NCBI GenBank assembly: GCA_032358165.1
Contig: JAALGY010000021.1
Coordinates: 1,488,001-1,552,000, forward strand
Origin: Diplosphaera chodatii
Lineage: Eukaryota > Chlorophyta > Trebouxiophyceae > Prasiolales > Stichococcaceae
Direction of reading: 5' to 3'
Length of the DNA: 64,000 nt
In this document: positions 1-12,092 of the stretch, piece by piece
How the letters are laid out: each line of letters starts with the position of its first letter
How positions within the stretch are numbered: the stretch's first letter is position 1
Program-made: the position numbers and the translations under genes
Notes under the pieces: generated by a model
The model's input: the letters and a program-made list of their open reading frames with translations, nothing else
The model's database searches: none
Told to the model about the DNA's origin: nothing

Positions 1-3000
1 CTCCCCAGCCTACAGAACCCGTCAGCAGACGCTCTCAAACAGACTCCGATCCCATCACACCTTAGGCACCAGCATCTGTTTTCCTCCAGCGCCATTGCAG
101 CACCGCCCACAGACACCACGCCATGAGATGTTGGCATCTTGGCCTGCCAGGACCTGGCTCACCAGCGAGACCTCCTGCACGGCGGGCGCCAGCAGCTGCT
201 GCTCCCGCTCCTCCAGCAGCGCCAGGAAGCGCAGGTACCTGGACGCCATCAGCGCCTCCTCCTCGCTGTAGATGACCCACCGGAAGTACAGCAGCAGCCG
301 CACCCGCACGCGCTCCGCCCCCCGCACAAAGGCGTTGCGGTCGACCTGTGCAATGTGCGATGCCGGCCAGCTTTAGTCTCGGTAGTTAGCTCAAAATGTT
401 GCGCCAATTTTCTATTGTGTTCTGGTCCCTCACAACACATGAGCATCGTTGGCCTTGTCCGAGGTGTACAACCTGAGCAGCGTTCCGACATCAGACTTCA
501 CATCAGAGACTGCATGAACAGGCACACACCTGTGTGTTTGCAGCTCTCCTGACGGCGGCACGTCGCTGCAGCGCACGCTTCTCAGAGTCGCGCACGGAGT
601 ACTGCTCCAGCACCGCCGCCACGATCAGGTTGAGCAGGATGAAGTTGGTGGCCAGGAAGTACAGCGCATAGAACAGCGCCACGATTGGCGCCGACTGCAG
701 TCGCAAACCAAAACATACTGATGTACAACACCTCACGCTTCAAGCAATCAGTGTGTGCTCGGAGATTGACGCCGGCGCACTCTAAAGACCAGCCATGAGA
801 AGCCCCGTACAATTCATGCCTGCTGATCGTTGCCGGGAAACGAACTGCACATTATATTAGACCTTGCAGATCTACCTACCTTGCCAGCGACGCGCATGGA
901 GTCGAACATGACGTATGGCCAGTTCTGCTGGCTGGCAACCTGGAACATCGACAGGAAGGCCGTCCAGAAGTTGTCGAAGTTGGCGCGCGGTTTGCCATTG
1001 TCAAAGTCGAAACGGCCTGCACACAACACCCGCTCATAGGCCGACCTTGTGATCCATGTATACAGCTGTGGCACAGCTTGGGGCTGCAGAGGGTTGTTCA
1101 GCGCTGGACCAGGTTCCAGACCTCCGAAGAGCTGCATGCCCAGAACTGCGAAGATAGAGACGACAATGAAGAAGAAGGTCATGAAAGTCGTCACGCTAGG
1201 GACCGAAGCAATCATGCGGTACGGGATGGACTTCCGCCCTGCTTCGGTTCGCGTGAGCACCCGCGTATACCTGCAGAGTGTTGCAGATTGCGGCTCTGAC
1301 TACACAGTGCCATCACAGCAACTGTTATGGCATCCATGCCTGATGACTGTTGACATGCAGAGTGCTGTGCAGTCACATGCAGCATGCAGTGGCTGCCGCC
1401 AGTGTGTGGACACCTGACCATGCGGATCATGTTGAGGTTGAGCAGCTTTCCGGAGGCGGCATTGGCTACCGACAGCACCACCACCACAAAGTCGATGACC
1501 TCCACTGGGGAGCTCAGGTAGCTTCGGGGACCTGCAGCACAGCGTGCGTGGAGCTGTATGCAGCTCAGATGCTATGGTGCGAACACGCTGCGCAACCACT
1601 GCTGGGTCGTGCTCATTGATGGTTCTGCATCCAGTACACACGCCCTTCTCCGGTGGCGCTGCTTTAGCAGTAGATTACCTTCGTATGCCATGCGGCAGAG
1701 GACCTCAAGGAGGAACAGTGCCGAGAATCCCTTCGTCCCGTTGGCCAGCCGCTCATTAAATAGCTGCACATATCAAGTCACCGCGAACTGATGCTAGAGA
1801 TACATCTGAAGCAAAAGTGTCCTGAGTATGCACCCTTCGACATTGATGGCAAGTCAACATCACACATCTCACTTTGCTATGGTCAAAGCGATAGGCTGCC
1901 AGCATGCCCATGTTCACGACAACGAACACGAATGTCAGGCCCTCAAACCACCAGCTTTCGACTGCGGCACAGCATCAAGTCTGAGTGTTTCGTGCGGTGG
2001 TTAAGTATATACCTCGTGCAGGTCACACAAGCACAATGCTACTCACTCAGTGGTGCAACAGCAGCCCTGCACAATGCTGCCAGTTGCTTGCGACCAGCGG
2101 CATCCCACAGCAGTGCGACCTGTTCACGCCAGCCTTTCTGCCGTGGCGCCTGTGCTGTGAGCTGCAAAGGTGCCTGCGCATCCAGGTGTCGAGCAATGGG
2201 TCTGCACAAGCGAATCAGCCATCATGCAGCACCATACTGCATCAGTCAATCCACACATGAGCTTACATAGCAACAAGCCCCAGGCTTGCTGCTTGTTATC
2301 ATCAGGCAATCCTGATCAGCCTCCCAGAGACCGGATTTCCAGAAGCACCTTCGAATCTAGCCGGACAGGCACTATGCTCAACGGCTTGCCGGCAGGCTCC
2401 TTCTCTTGACTGCGTGCAGCATCCACAACGAGCGAAAACATACTTCGCTCGTCGCCACTGCCAACTGTCTTGCCACTTGCCCTTGCTCGCCGCATCTTGT
2501 TGATCATCTTCATGACCTGCAGCATGTCCGTCGTGGCATGTGTGCTGCGGGTCTGCGACAGCTTACGATAACAGAACTGTGCAGTGCTCTACTGGCACAC
2601 AACGAATTGTAACGTGGTGGTTTAGTAGCCCACCGCATCTTGCTTGTTCAGACGGATGAAGATGGCAAGCATGGCGTTCAGCCAGACGTTCCAGAAGAAG
2701 TAGGTTCCTGTGACAGCACAAATGCTTCACAGGAGGGTAGGGGTGTGTGGGCGTGGTGAGGTCTGTACGACCCGTCCTGCGAGCTGCAGCTGATCTAACC
2801 TATGACGATGATGGCCATAAAGTAGGCACATGCATAGCGAAACTCAGAGTCCATGAGGTTCCACATGATCTCGTACCACTCCTCGTTAGTCAGCACCTGC
2901 AATATGGAGTCCAGAATGGCGCTGACCCTAGCTAGCAATGTGGCAAAGGCATGCCAATGCCTTAGCTGCATGACCAGCGAGGTCACCTGAAATACCAGCA

Positions 3001-4924
3001 GCAGGTTCTGTGCAAAGTTGTCAAACCCTTGATAGCCATAATGAGGGTTCTCCAGATGTGCCCTGCACATTTGCCCTGATTCCGCTGGACATAGGAACCC
3101 CTGCACACAGCAGCCGCGGTCAGTCAACTGCTTAGCGCACGAGCTAGCAGATCTCCCTCTGTCAGTTGATGCTCGTTTGCAGCACTCGCCTTGTCCTTGT
3201 GGCTGAGAGGATTGGTGCTGCCACAGTACCAGGGCGGCTCGGCGTATGTGTATGCGCTGCTGCTCACACCTGGACTGACCAAACAATGTCAGCATAGTGT
3301 ATGAAATAACGGTCCGATTGATGGGCATTCTGTTGCCAAAGATGAGGAATGCAATGTTGGAAGTTGCAGCACTGAACACACATGGCCTGCTTCCCGGATG
3401 TTGTTAGGGGCTCACCCTGTGGTAATATGCAGCGACGCTGGAACGATGTTTGGTAGAGCGACACGCCCGCGAGGACAAAGATGGTGAAGGTGATCAGAAA
3501 TAGATTCATCACATGGACGAGCGCCTTCATTGAGATGCCAATAGCATCTAACGTCACCTGCAGTGAATGCAGATGTGCGCATGGGTGGCGCCGGTGATGG
3601 CTTCCTCCTAGGACATCTGTCTTCACTTGCCACACGTTGAATGGCGATAAAAATGCAATGCAACCTTACAGCAGACGCACTATGATGCCTGTTACTGTCG
3701 GGACGTTTCGCAAGCACAGCACAATGCGAAAACCACGAAATATTGCTGGTCGAAAGGGCTGGTGTGATCCGCCCCAGCGTGCCACTTTGACTGCCCTGCA
3801 TGGATCACTTGCGCTGCTAAAGGTGTCGCCAGTAGCAACAGGCAGCTGCAGTACTGCAGGCACGAAGACGTTCTCATTCTCCGCACCAGATGGCTATGAC
3901 GATTGCAGCATCCATGCTGTTGTAGCCATTCCGGAGGTATGTGTGCGGCCCTCGCCACAAACCGAGCACGTAAATTCGAAACACTGTCTCCACCCTGCGG
4001 CAGCACATGTATGTGATGGCTCCTGCTGATGACCCATCAGGCTGCTGGCACCTTGTTGGCGTTGCAGGGGCAGATAGAAGTGCACATTCCATATTCAAAA
4101 GCAGAGCTGGACGATGTCTCACGTGAAAAAGACGCAGAGCGCATAGTCAAGACCGTTCAGCACGTCATAGTTGACACTGCGAATGAAAACTGGCGGGCCG
4201 TGCATACGTGTGCCCGAGAGGTATGTTGTTATGATGACATGCGCTATAGTTGTAAAGCACAAGAAGTACTCGTATCCCTGCGACAGCATCTCGAGGTTGA
4301 GAGGACACTCGCCAGCATGATACAGAGCATCCAGGACAACCTTGCAGATTGCTTCCAGACACATTGCAGGCACACACTGCACGTCCATGCAACTGTGAGT
4401 GCAGAGAAGGGTGTCACCTGACTGAACATGATCCTGAACAGCATGAAACGCAGTGGGTTCCGGATGCTGAAGTAGCCCAGTGAGTGCCCTGCCATGCGTG
4501 ACCGTGTGCCGGCAGTGCTCTGCCGCTCGACCACCTGGATGGACGCAATCTGCTATGGTCCTCACGCTGTACGGGATCCACCGCACCTCTGGACCCACCA
4601 CACGCACTCTGACAACTGGCGCTGTCATGAGCATCTGGACACAGCACCCACCCGTTTGTTGAGGTGGTCACGGACAGTGTCCCAGTGGCTGTCGTCGCCC
4701 GGATGCGACGGCAGAAAACAAGGTATTCTGCCGCTCCTCCCAGTTCCATACTGCGCTGACGCTGGCTGCAAGGCGGCATCTGGATCATCTGCCGGCGATG
4801 ACACGGCCGCATGATCCAGCAGGCGTCGGGACTCAGTGTATCGTGAGGTCCCGCCGGCCGAAACCCTTATGTGCGAGCCAATAGGTTCTGTGGCGCTATG
4901 CTCAGACACCCCTTCCTGATCCAT
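1..4924 (-). CDS. Voltage-gated cation channel alpha subunit, repeats I and II (3' end outside window)
   Basis: This is a plasma-membrane or ciliary voltage-gated channel of the four-repeat CaV/NALCN type, reading leftwards from an ATG at 4924. After an N-terminal region (4652-4924), a segment near 4427-4550 has the pre-S1 motif SIRNPLRFMLFRIMFSQ. Repeat I follows: S1 GYEYFLCFTTIAHVIITTY (about 4270), S2/S3 DYALCVFF plus ETVFRIYVLG and NGYNSMDAAIVI (about 3890-4180), S4 about 3670-3760, S5 about 3480-3560, pore helix GFDNFAQNLLLVFQ with filter LTNEEW (about 2880-3030), and S6 (about 2640-2890). Repeat II has S1 ESWWFEGLTFVFVVVNMG (about 1930), S3 near 1470-1505, S5 about 1150-1200, filter ASQQNW (about 920), and S6 ALYFLATNFILLNLIVAAVL (about 600-680). 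A charged, coil-like linker (about 150-330) runs to the edge. Repeats III and IV are not visible. A two-repeat channel cannot be excluded, but the pre-S1 motif and the long linker favour a four-repeat channel. Exon borders are approximate. Confidence 0.8.
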
Positions 4925-5493
4925 TGTGGGCTCGCCTAGCTGTATAGCCTAGGCTGGGCCTGCCCCATTGCGCGCTGATGTTTGCGTGGGGCTGGCAAGC
5001 TGTTGCTGATCCGTGATAGATCGACTGCTTACCAACGATGTCTCAGCGTTACCATCATCATGCAGCCGCGTCAGGTGCAACTCTGCCACCGACTTCGGTG
5101 TGCGATCCCGCAGACACGATGGGGTGACAGTTGTCGCATTGAGCGCCACAGACAGCAGTACGGTTCACGAACAAGCACCACAGGTGCCGAGACATAACAT
5201 TCCGAAAAGTGATCATCCTTTCGTGTCAGCTAGCGTGCGAAGTCAATATCTAGGACGGACCCACACCAATGTACGGGAAAACCCTGAAAGAACCAGGCTC
5301 GACCTCCCATGCAAAGCTGTGCATGCATGCTGCTGCCGCACAATTCAACTCATGAGGCCTCAGGAGCTGCAGTGTAGATCAGCAATTGGCCGCCAGCTGC
5401 TCGGTGGCCGCTGCAGGCATCAGAAGCGCAGCACACTTCGCTCACGCATGTCTGCTGCTGTGCTGGAAGAGCTGCGTGCATAAGCTGATATGC
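4925..5493. other. Intergenic: 5' side of channel gene, 3' side of SF3B6
   Basis: Both flanking genes read leftwards, so this should hold the SF3B6 3' UTR and the channel gene 5' UTR and promoter. A short open frame on the minus strand (4949-5149) has no recognisable domain. It could be an upstream exon of the channel gene, but nothing supports that. No TATA box or RNA gene was recognised. Confidence 0.4.
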
Positions 5494-6510
5494 TCATTCC
5501 TTTGCCTTCTTTGCCGGCTTTGCATGCTGCTGCCCATCCACGCCGTGCTTGGCCTGTATGTGTGCGCAAAGTTTTTCAGTCGCACTGCATACACCTCGTG
5601 TAGAGCACCAGCACGGCAGCAACTACCAGTGATGTGATGCAATGCTGCACGTAACCAGGACATGCTGCACGTGCAGAGTGGTGTCGTCCTCTTTAACATT
5701 GTTGCTACAGCCCACCTGTAGCTCTCTGAGCTCTGCCTCCTCATCCTTCATGTTCTGCAGCACAGCAAGCACACAGATGTCAAAGCCACACTTTGATATA
5801 GCTTTGATATGCCACTTGTACCGTACATTTCTGCCAAAAAGTCGACTCTAGCCGCACCAAGCCAGCACAGAGCCTGGGTTCGTGCCAAACACTCTCACCT
5901 TCTTTTTGTTCATCCGGGACGGGTTGTAGTACAGCAAGATGAGGTAACGGTTTGCAACATTGAAGCCCTTCAGGTGCTCAACTGCCGTCTTCGCATCATA
6001 AATGTCCTGCGAACACGAGAATGGAGTGTGCTGCTTCATACGACGCCTGTCAAAGGGTGTGCATCCATGCCGCTCCATGCCTAACCCAGAACAGGTGCCC
6101 TGCCTCGTCAATCAGGGGCAGTCAGGTCGAGTGTGCAGCAGACATGCTGAGGCACTGACTCACTGCAGTCATAGCTCACCTCGTACACCACGAAGGCTGT
6201 GCCACGCGTCTCCTTTGAGTCCCCTATCCTAACCTGCCGCAGGGCGCCAAATTTGCCAAAAATGTCATACATCTCCTCTGGCGTGATATTGAATGGCAGA
6301 TTGCGCACGTACACCACCCTGCACCCACACATGGACACACAGATCACCATCTATCGAACAGCGATCTAGGTGCCTCTGGCTGTCGCACAGGATGCTCTGT
6401 ACAATGGCGCATGTGCAGCGCACAGCAAGGCGCCGTGGTGCTCACAGCGCCAAGGTGCACCTGTTGACCTCCGGGGGCAGACGGACTGTTCTGTTGGCCA
6501 GCGCCGCCAT
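5494..6510 (-). CDS. SF3B6: SF3B6 (p14), branch-site-binding subunit of SF3b
   Basis: This small RRM protein of the U2 snRNP SF3b complex contacts the branch-point adenosine and SF3B1 in the nucleus. Five exons could be placed on the minus strand: 6461-6510 ([16 protein letters not shown]), 6180-6318 ([20 protein letters not shown], then FVVYE), 5899-6006 ([17 protein letters not shown], ending RMNKKK), 5716-5754 ([13 protein letters not shown]) and 5494-5553 ([19 protein letters not shown] then TGA). All junctions are GT-AG and in frame, giving about 131 residues, close to the usual 125. The RRM is complete, with RNP2 VYVRNLPF and RNP1-like GTAFVVYE. The start is the first ATG before the conserved [11 protein letters not shown] block. 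Identification is by motif and length and is very secure. Confidence 0.96.
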
Positions 6511-6605
6511 GCCGGCGCGCTTGCCGGGGTCGTGACAGTAGAAACAACAGGCTGTGGCGGCAGCGTCCCAGCGTCACTACGACGGGTGTGTGCTGCCACA
6601 ACAGC

Positions 6606-6880
6606 TCAGCTGCACTTATGCGCTGGTGATGGAGCTGGAGAACCTGAATGCACCCAGCTGTGGCTCATGCGCAACCGCTCAGGGCCGTTGCTGAGGTTGT
6701 GCAGGTGTTGGCTGTGAAGGCTATGCACCTCACAAAGCAGTTTGGCCTCAGCACCGGCTATGTTGGTGCAGCGGTGCTGCCCCAGCAAGTTGACAATACG
6801 CAACACGTCCACCTGCAAAGCGGTAACATCAGGCGCCGTGAACTGGGTTAACTGCGCTAGGCTCTGCAGCTCTGCACTTG
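6606..6880 (-). CDS. Possible coding segment of an unidentified protein
   Basis: On the minus strand an open frame reads ELQSLAQLTQFTAPDVTALQ and then VDVLRIVNLLGQHRCTNIAG, continuing with AEAKLLCEV to a TGA at 6606. The amphipathic, Leu-rich composition looks like real alpha-helical protein rather than random translation. It lies about 100 bases upstream of the SF3B6 start on the same strand, and no ATG or upstream exon could be assigned. It may be an exon of a small gene, part of an SF3B6 5' extension, or chance. The remainder of 6511-7236 should hold the divergent SF3B6/dymeclin promoters; I saw no other feature there. Confidence 0.25.
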
Positions 6881-7236
6881 GAAGGCGGAAGCACTTTCTT
6901 CCTGCACAAGCTTGCCATCATGCAAAGACCATTAAGGGTGTCACCACTGCTGCCCATTCCTACCAACATATCAAGTGAACGTGTTACACATACTACCCGA
7001 TCCCCAACCAACACGCCGCACGCTGTAAAACGTTATTCAGGAAACGTCAGACCGTTGGATCTTAAGTAGCCTGTACATACGGCCTCATAGTTGATGCGTG
7101 TTCATTGCTCATAATGGTGTACGTGCGTTTCAGAGAAGTCACGCAACGGTTTGCAGTAAGCACATCCTGAGTCTACCCTCTAAAGAGGGTACCGATTTGC
7201 ACTGCGAGCGCAAGTGCAGCTCACAGCAGCGCCGGG

Positions 7237-10200
7237 ATGGGCAACGCCAGCTCGCTGCTCGTGGCGCACCAGGAGCTGCTGACCACGTTCAGCAGCGCCA
7301 CCAGCGTGAACCTTGGGGACCCCTTCTGGAGGGGCCTTCAGAATTTTGCCGCGCCGCTTACGAAGCTGGACCCCGTCCTGCTGCAGCAGTCCCTGGCAGA
7401 CACCCTAGACCAACTAGGTGGGTGGACATTCGAGTTGAGAAGAGCTCCATGCTGCACGCCTGTCAATCGCATCTGCTCTTGGTGGTGGTCACCGTGACTG
7501 CTGTACGCATTCCAGCTGAGCATGTCAATTTGAACATGATGGTCGTTTGTGATGCAGCTGCCAACAACGAGAACACGCTGCACTTCCAGAAGCTGATGTT
7601 ACACGTCATGCAGCTGGTCAAGGCTGTCGGCAAAGCAGAACAGAGAGCGCCACAGGTGCAGTACAGCACGACAGCTGAGGGGTTTGGGGGCTTGGCTTGC
7701 AGTTCCACACCGTTCCTCAGCGTGAATCAGTGCGCATGGTTTTGTGGCGCAGGCTACGAATGCGCTGCTGTTCATACGCATGGTGATCGCGCACCTGATA
7801 GAGCGCCTCGGCTCAGAGGAGCTGCAAGCCTTTGCCACAGCACCACACGGGTTTATGCTTCAGGCAGCAAATGAGGAGCTCGTTGCAGGTGACCGCATTG
7901 CTAATCGTGCCGATGATCTGTCGGGTAGGGAGTCAGCTTTGGCGTCACAAAATCAAGCCATACTTTTGGTAAGGTGCTACAGGATCCTCGCACTTGCAGG
8001 TGAGGAGCCCTTGCTGCAGCAGTTTGTGGCAGCGCTGTTCACAGCGCTCACATCCTATCAGCACAGGTATGCTTGTATGTGCTGATGTTACACATGTTCC
8101 GATGTTCAGCTGTGTCATAAGCAGCAGCAGCTTTGGCGGCCCGCAACATCCCTTGCAGTACTACTGATGCACTGTTCTCTGCCCTCCATGCAGCTCTGCA
8201 ACTTATCTGTTCCATCTAGAGGTGTGCAACCTGCTACTCGTCATGTGCTCAACGCAGCTGTTCACGCCACACACAACAGCCTACCCTGGAGCGGTAAGAC
8301 TTTGGGCTGACCACTTGTGTGGTGTGCACGATCCGCTGTTGCCTGCTATGGAAGGTCCGGAATCTGACCAGAACTGACGTATCCGTCTCTTGCGCTCACA
8401 GCATCCCTTTGCGGAGGTGCTCATGCAGCAGTCAGCAGCAGCGCCTGCAGTGGTGCAGACGCTGCTGCAGCAGTACTGGGAGCGGCCGCCGCTGCCGGCG
8501 CGTGCGCCCCTGTATGTGGCGCCCTCAGTAGCGGAGGGCGGCGGCGGCGGCAGCACCGTCATCCGCTTTGTGCGCACAGCAGCAGGTGCAGGAAGCTGGA
8601 AGTTGGACAACTGCGGACAGCATCGCTGAGCAGCTCATGTGTCCTGCGTGGCTCCAGCCGTGCCATGCTGTGCAGTAGGTGCACTGCTGAAGTTCGTCCG
8701 CACCAGCCAACTCAGTCAAGTTGAAGGTGCTTGCCATGGCATGTGCTGCAGCTTCGGTGCTGTGGCTGCCCTACACAGCTTACACGCTGCTGGTGCGGTC
8801 GAGTGCGGCCAGCAGCAGCCCGCTGGCAGACACTGGGGAGATGCTGCTGCTAATGCTGGTGTGTCACGCGCCCGCTGCCGGGCTGCTGCCGCCCAACCCC
8901 TTCCGGGCAGCCCTCCAGACCCTGCAGGTAGCACAGCGCAGCAGCAGCATTCCCGCAAACCCGTGCTGTGCTGCTTGGGAGTGGAGTACAGACCCATGGG
9001 CCAGCAACATGCAGACACGCTCCCAGACTGCATGTGACATGCATGGTACTTGCCCAACCTCCTTATACTGTACTCTCCAGCACTGCACTTGTTCTCGAGA
9101 GAGCGTTGCCGCTTGTGGTACCCCTGACTGCACACTGGTGTCGCCTGGCGGTCAGGATGCAGAAGACCGGGGGACAGACGCAGAGTCGGGCATGGGCCAG
9201 GTGTCAGCGCAGCAGGCGGTGGTGCCGTTTTCGGCGCTGTACGATGCCCTGGGCCAGCGGCTGGCCACGGAGCGCGGCGCAGAGCGCTCGGTGCTGCTGC
9301 TGTACCTGCTGCTGCACGGCTGCCAGGACTTCCAGGTGTGCAGGGTCCCTACCAGTACCCGCTGGGCAAGCTGGCGATTACACATGCATGTGACAGCATG
9401 ACGATGCAGCAATGACCAGGCAATGGTCGTCACTGCGCCCCCGTCTGCAGGAGTATGCGATGGTGCGCAGCGACCTGGACACGGTGCTGCTGCCGCTGCT
9501 GCACATGCTGTACGCCAGCGACCGCCGCAACGCCAGCCAGCTGTACATGCTGCTCATCATCGTGCTGCTGCTCAGCCAGGACCCCGCCTTTGCCGCCAAC
9601 GTGCACAAGTGGGTGCCCGCTAGCCTGCGGGTGTACTACAATCGCTGCTGGTGTACCAGAAAGATGGGGGCTATCCCTTTCAGACATTCGGGACCTTGTG
9701 TCGACATGAGGTTGCGCAGGCACCTCTGCAGCAGGAGCACCCGGTTGCAATCTGCGATGTGTTGTAACAATGCAGGATCTCGGTCAGCAGCGTGTCGTGG
9801 TACAAGGAGCGCGTGGTCATGAAGACCACACTAGGCAGCCTGCTGACGGTCGTGTTGCTGCGCACAGCGCACCACAACCTCGCAAAGTTCAGGGTGCTGT
9901 ACTTAACGCCTCCTCCGCATCCGGCGCTTGTGCAGCTGGCATTGCGGAACATGTACGCCCAGTCCAACTACTCTGTCTGCAAACTGGTGTCTATGTTGAC
10001 AAACCCAATGGGTGATGCTTGTGTTGCAGGACGTGTACATGCAGACCAACACGCTGGCGGCGCTGACGAATTTGGCGCCACACATGAGCGGGTTGACCAG
10101 CCACGCAGCGCAGCGCTTGGTGTCACTCTTTGACATGGTCGCCCGCAAGCACAGCAAGCTTGCACAGTATGACAGCAGCACACCTCCAGCCTCCGTAGAT

Positions 10201-11459
10201 GGCGTCAACGGTGCGGCTGTGTGCCTGCATGCTGTTGCTTGCAATATCGTTGTTGACTTGTGTGCACAATGCCTGCCTACACAATGCAGGGACCACTGCA
10301 AAAACATGGGTCCGCTTCCTAGACCTTATGAAGCTGTGCTGGGCAAGTGCAGGCGGCGATGCAGCGCCTCCAGAGTCACAAGTCTTTGCAGACTTTATGC
10401 GCATCATCCTGGAGGTCATCAACTGCATCTTGACATCCAACCTGGCAGCCAACCCACAGCTGGTGAGCATGGCTGATCTCAGTCACGGCCATTGGCCACA
10501 TGATGTCCAGCAGCCTTGTACAGCGAGGCGGGTCACGTGTGACGGCCTTTTGCTGTGGCAAATGATGTGCTGAGGCTAGGAGCCGGGGTAGAGCCTGCGA
10601 GACTTTGGCAAAGGGTGCAGATACTTGGCGGCATCACACTGCAGGTGTACGCGCTGCTGCACCGGCAGGAGGTGTTCACGCCCTTCCGCTCGCAGCAGCG
10701 CTTTGCCGACCTCATGGAGAACATCTTCCTGGTGCTGGACCACTTCAACGCCAAGGTGAGCAGCTGTTGCTTTGGCCAGCACTTCGACTTCCATGATTGC
10801 AGCTCGACCCACCCAGCAGATGACGGTACTGCTTGCTCGGGTGCTGACCAAGTGCACCTCCATCATGATGGTTGCATCTTGAGGGCGTACAGACTGTGCA
10901 TGCTGTCAAAACTCAAAACGATGCAGGTGGAGGAGGCGCGGACAGACCCCAAGTTCGAGTGGAGTGTGGAGAGCGTGCTGCACATCATCAGCAGCACAGC
11001 AGGCCAGGTCCGCTGGAGCGAGCGCCTGCGTGCGTTCCAGGACCTAAGGTGGGGCTCAGCTCCCCCAAGCCTGCAACGCTGGCTGCTGTGTCTCGAGCGC
11101 CTACGACCCGCCATTGGAGTTGTCAAACATCCCACACGTCGCCCGTCTACACGCCTGTTGTGCACCATCGAATGCACCACCATCGCACAACTCTCCGCAG
11201 GTTTACCTATGAGGAGGAACAGGACGCAGAGGCATTCTTCGTGCCGCTGGTGTGGTCCATGATCGTGGCAGACACAGCGCTGCCATGGCGGCACGCCGCC
11301 ATCATGCTGTTCACGCCGGCGCCCACCTCCGAGGGCGGCGCACGCACTGACAGCACCTCCAGCGTGTTTGACCCCCACGAGCTGCGCAGCATTCAGTCCC
11401 TATCAATGGATGACGCGTCGCCGGTTGCAAGGGCGACCGAGGAGGCACAAGCAGTCTGA
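7237..11459 (+). CDS. DYM: Dymeclin (Golgi-associated N-myristoylated protein)
   Basis: Dymeclin is a peripheral Golgi/cytosolic protein needed for Golgi organisation and vesicle traffic. The ATG at 7237 gives MGNASSLLVAHQELL, with Gly2 and Ser6 fitting N-myristoylation, then DPFWRGL, the conserved dymeclin N-terminal block. About 15 exons follow in order. They include NENTLHFQKLMLHVMQLVKA (7563), ATNALLFIRMVIAHLIERLG (7753), EEPLLQQFVAALFTALTSYQ (8002), a segment near 8400-8580, VLWLPYTAYTLLVRSS (8760), SDLDTVLLPLLHMLYASDRR (9470), WYKERVVMKTTLGSLLTVVL (9801), DVYMQTNTLAALTNLAPHMS (10031), VYALLHRQEVFTPFRSQQRF (10645) and DPKFEWSVESVLHIISS (10943). The last exon has FTYEEEQDAEAFFVPLVWSM and ends at TGA 11459. 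The protein is helical and Leu-rich, as in the family, and there is no sign of disruption. Confidence 0.93.
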
Positions 11460-12092
11460 TAGTTATCTCCTGTGTACATCTGTTTGCACCTGTCGGCGCC
11501 TGCCGCTGGGATCTCTTCTTTCAGCCAGGAGGTTGGTTTCAATCTAGCAGCCTCTGTACAATGCCTTTCCGACTCAAGGCTGCCCGACAACGTTCCTGTA
11601 CCTGGTTTCTTAGAGTGCCCAGTTGCTTGGTGCTGACGTGCGTGAGTGATCCGCTGTGCATCCGCTGCTGCTACCTGTTGTACCCACTCGAACCAGTCGA
11701 AACAGGGCAGCAGATGCTGTGAGTCACAGCATCCTGCCCGCCGCCGCCCTGCATTCTGCAACACGAATTGTTGGCCTTGCTGCATGCACCATGTCACCAG
11801 GTTGGTGTGTGACATGCACACGTAGAGGGTCAACGGATGTGCAGGAGGAGCACGAAGCCCACGAATGCTTGGTCGGCCCCGACGGCGGCTATCAAAGCAG
11901 CGTGCAACCGAGTCAGACGTCAAGCCACCCTGCAGCCAGGCATCTAAAACCCTTTCGCTGCGATAAGGATGAAGATGCAGTGCACTGTGCAATGCCAACT
12001 GCTGCCACTGCCAACGCACAGTGCACCGTGTGACTTGTCAACAGCATCGTCCTTTGCTCCTCCTGTCCCTTCGCATCAGCAGCTTAGCCAGG
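11460..12092. other. Intergenic between dymeclin and PsbTn
   Basis: This stretch should contain the dymeclin 3' UTR and the PsbTn promoter and 5' UTR. A 208-codon open frame covers it on the minus strand (11393-12019), but its product shows no domain or compositional logic, so I do not call it a gene. No RNA gene or repeat was recognised. Confidence 0.4.

Noticed and set aside
11393..12019. Minus-strand 208-codon frame between dymeclin and PsbTn
   Set aside because: It overlaps the dymeclin stop region, has no domain or helix pattern, and is within the range of chance frames in this GC content.
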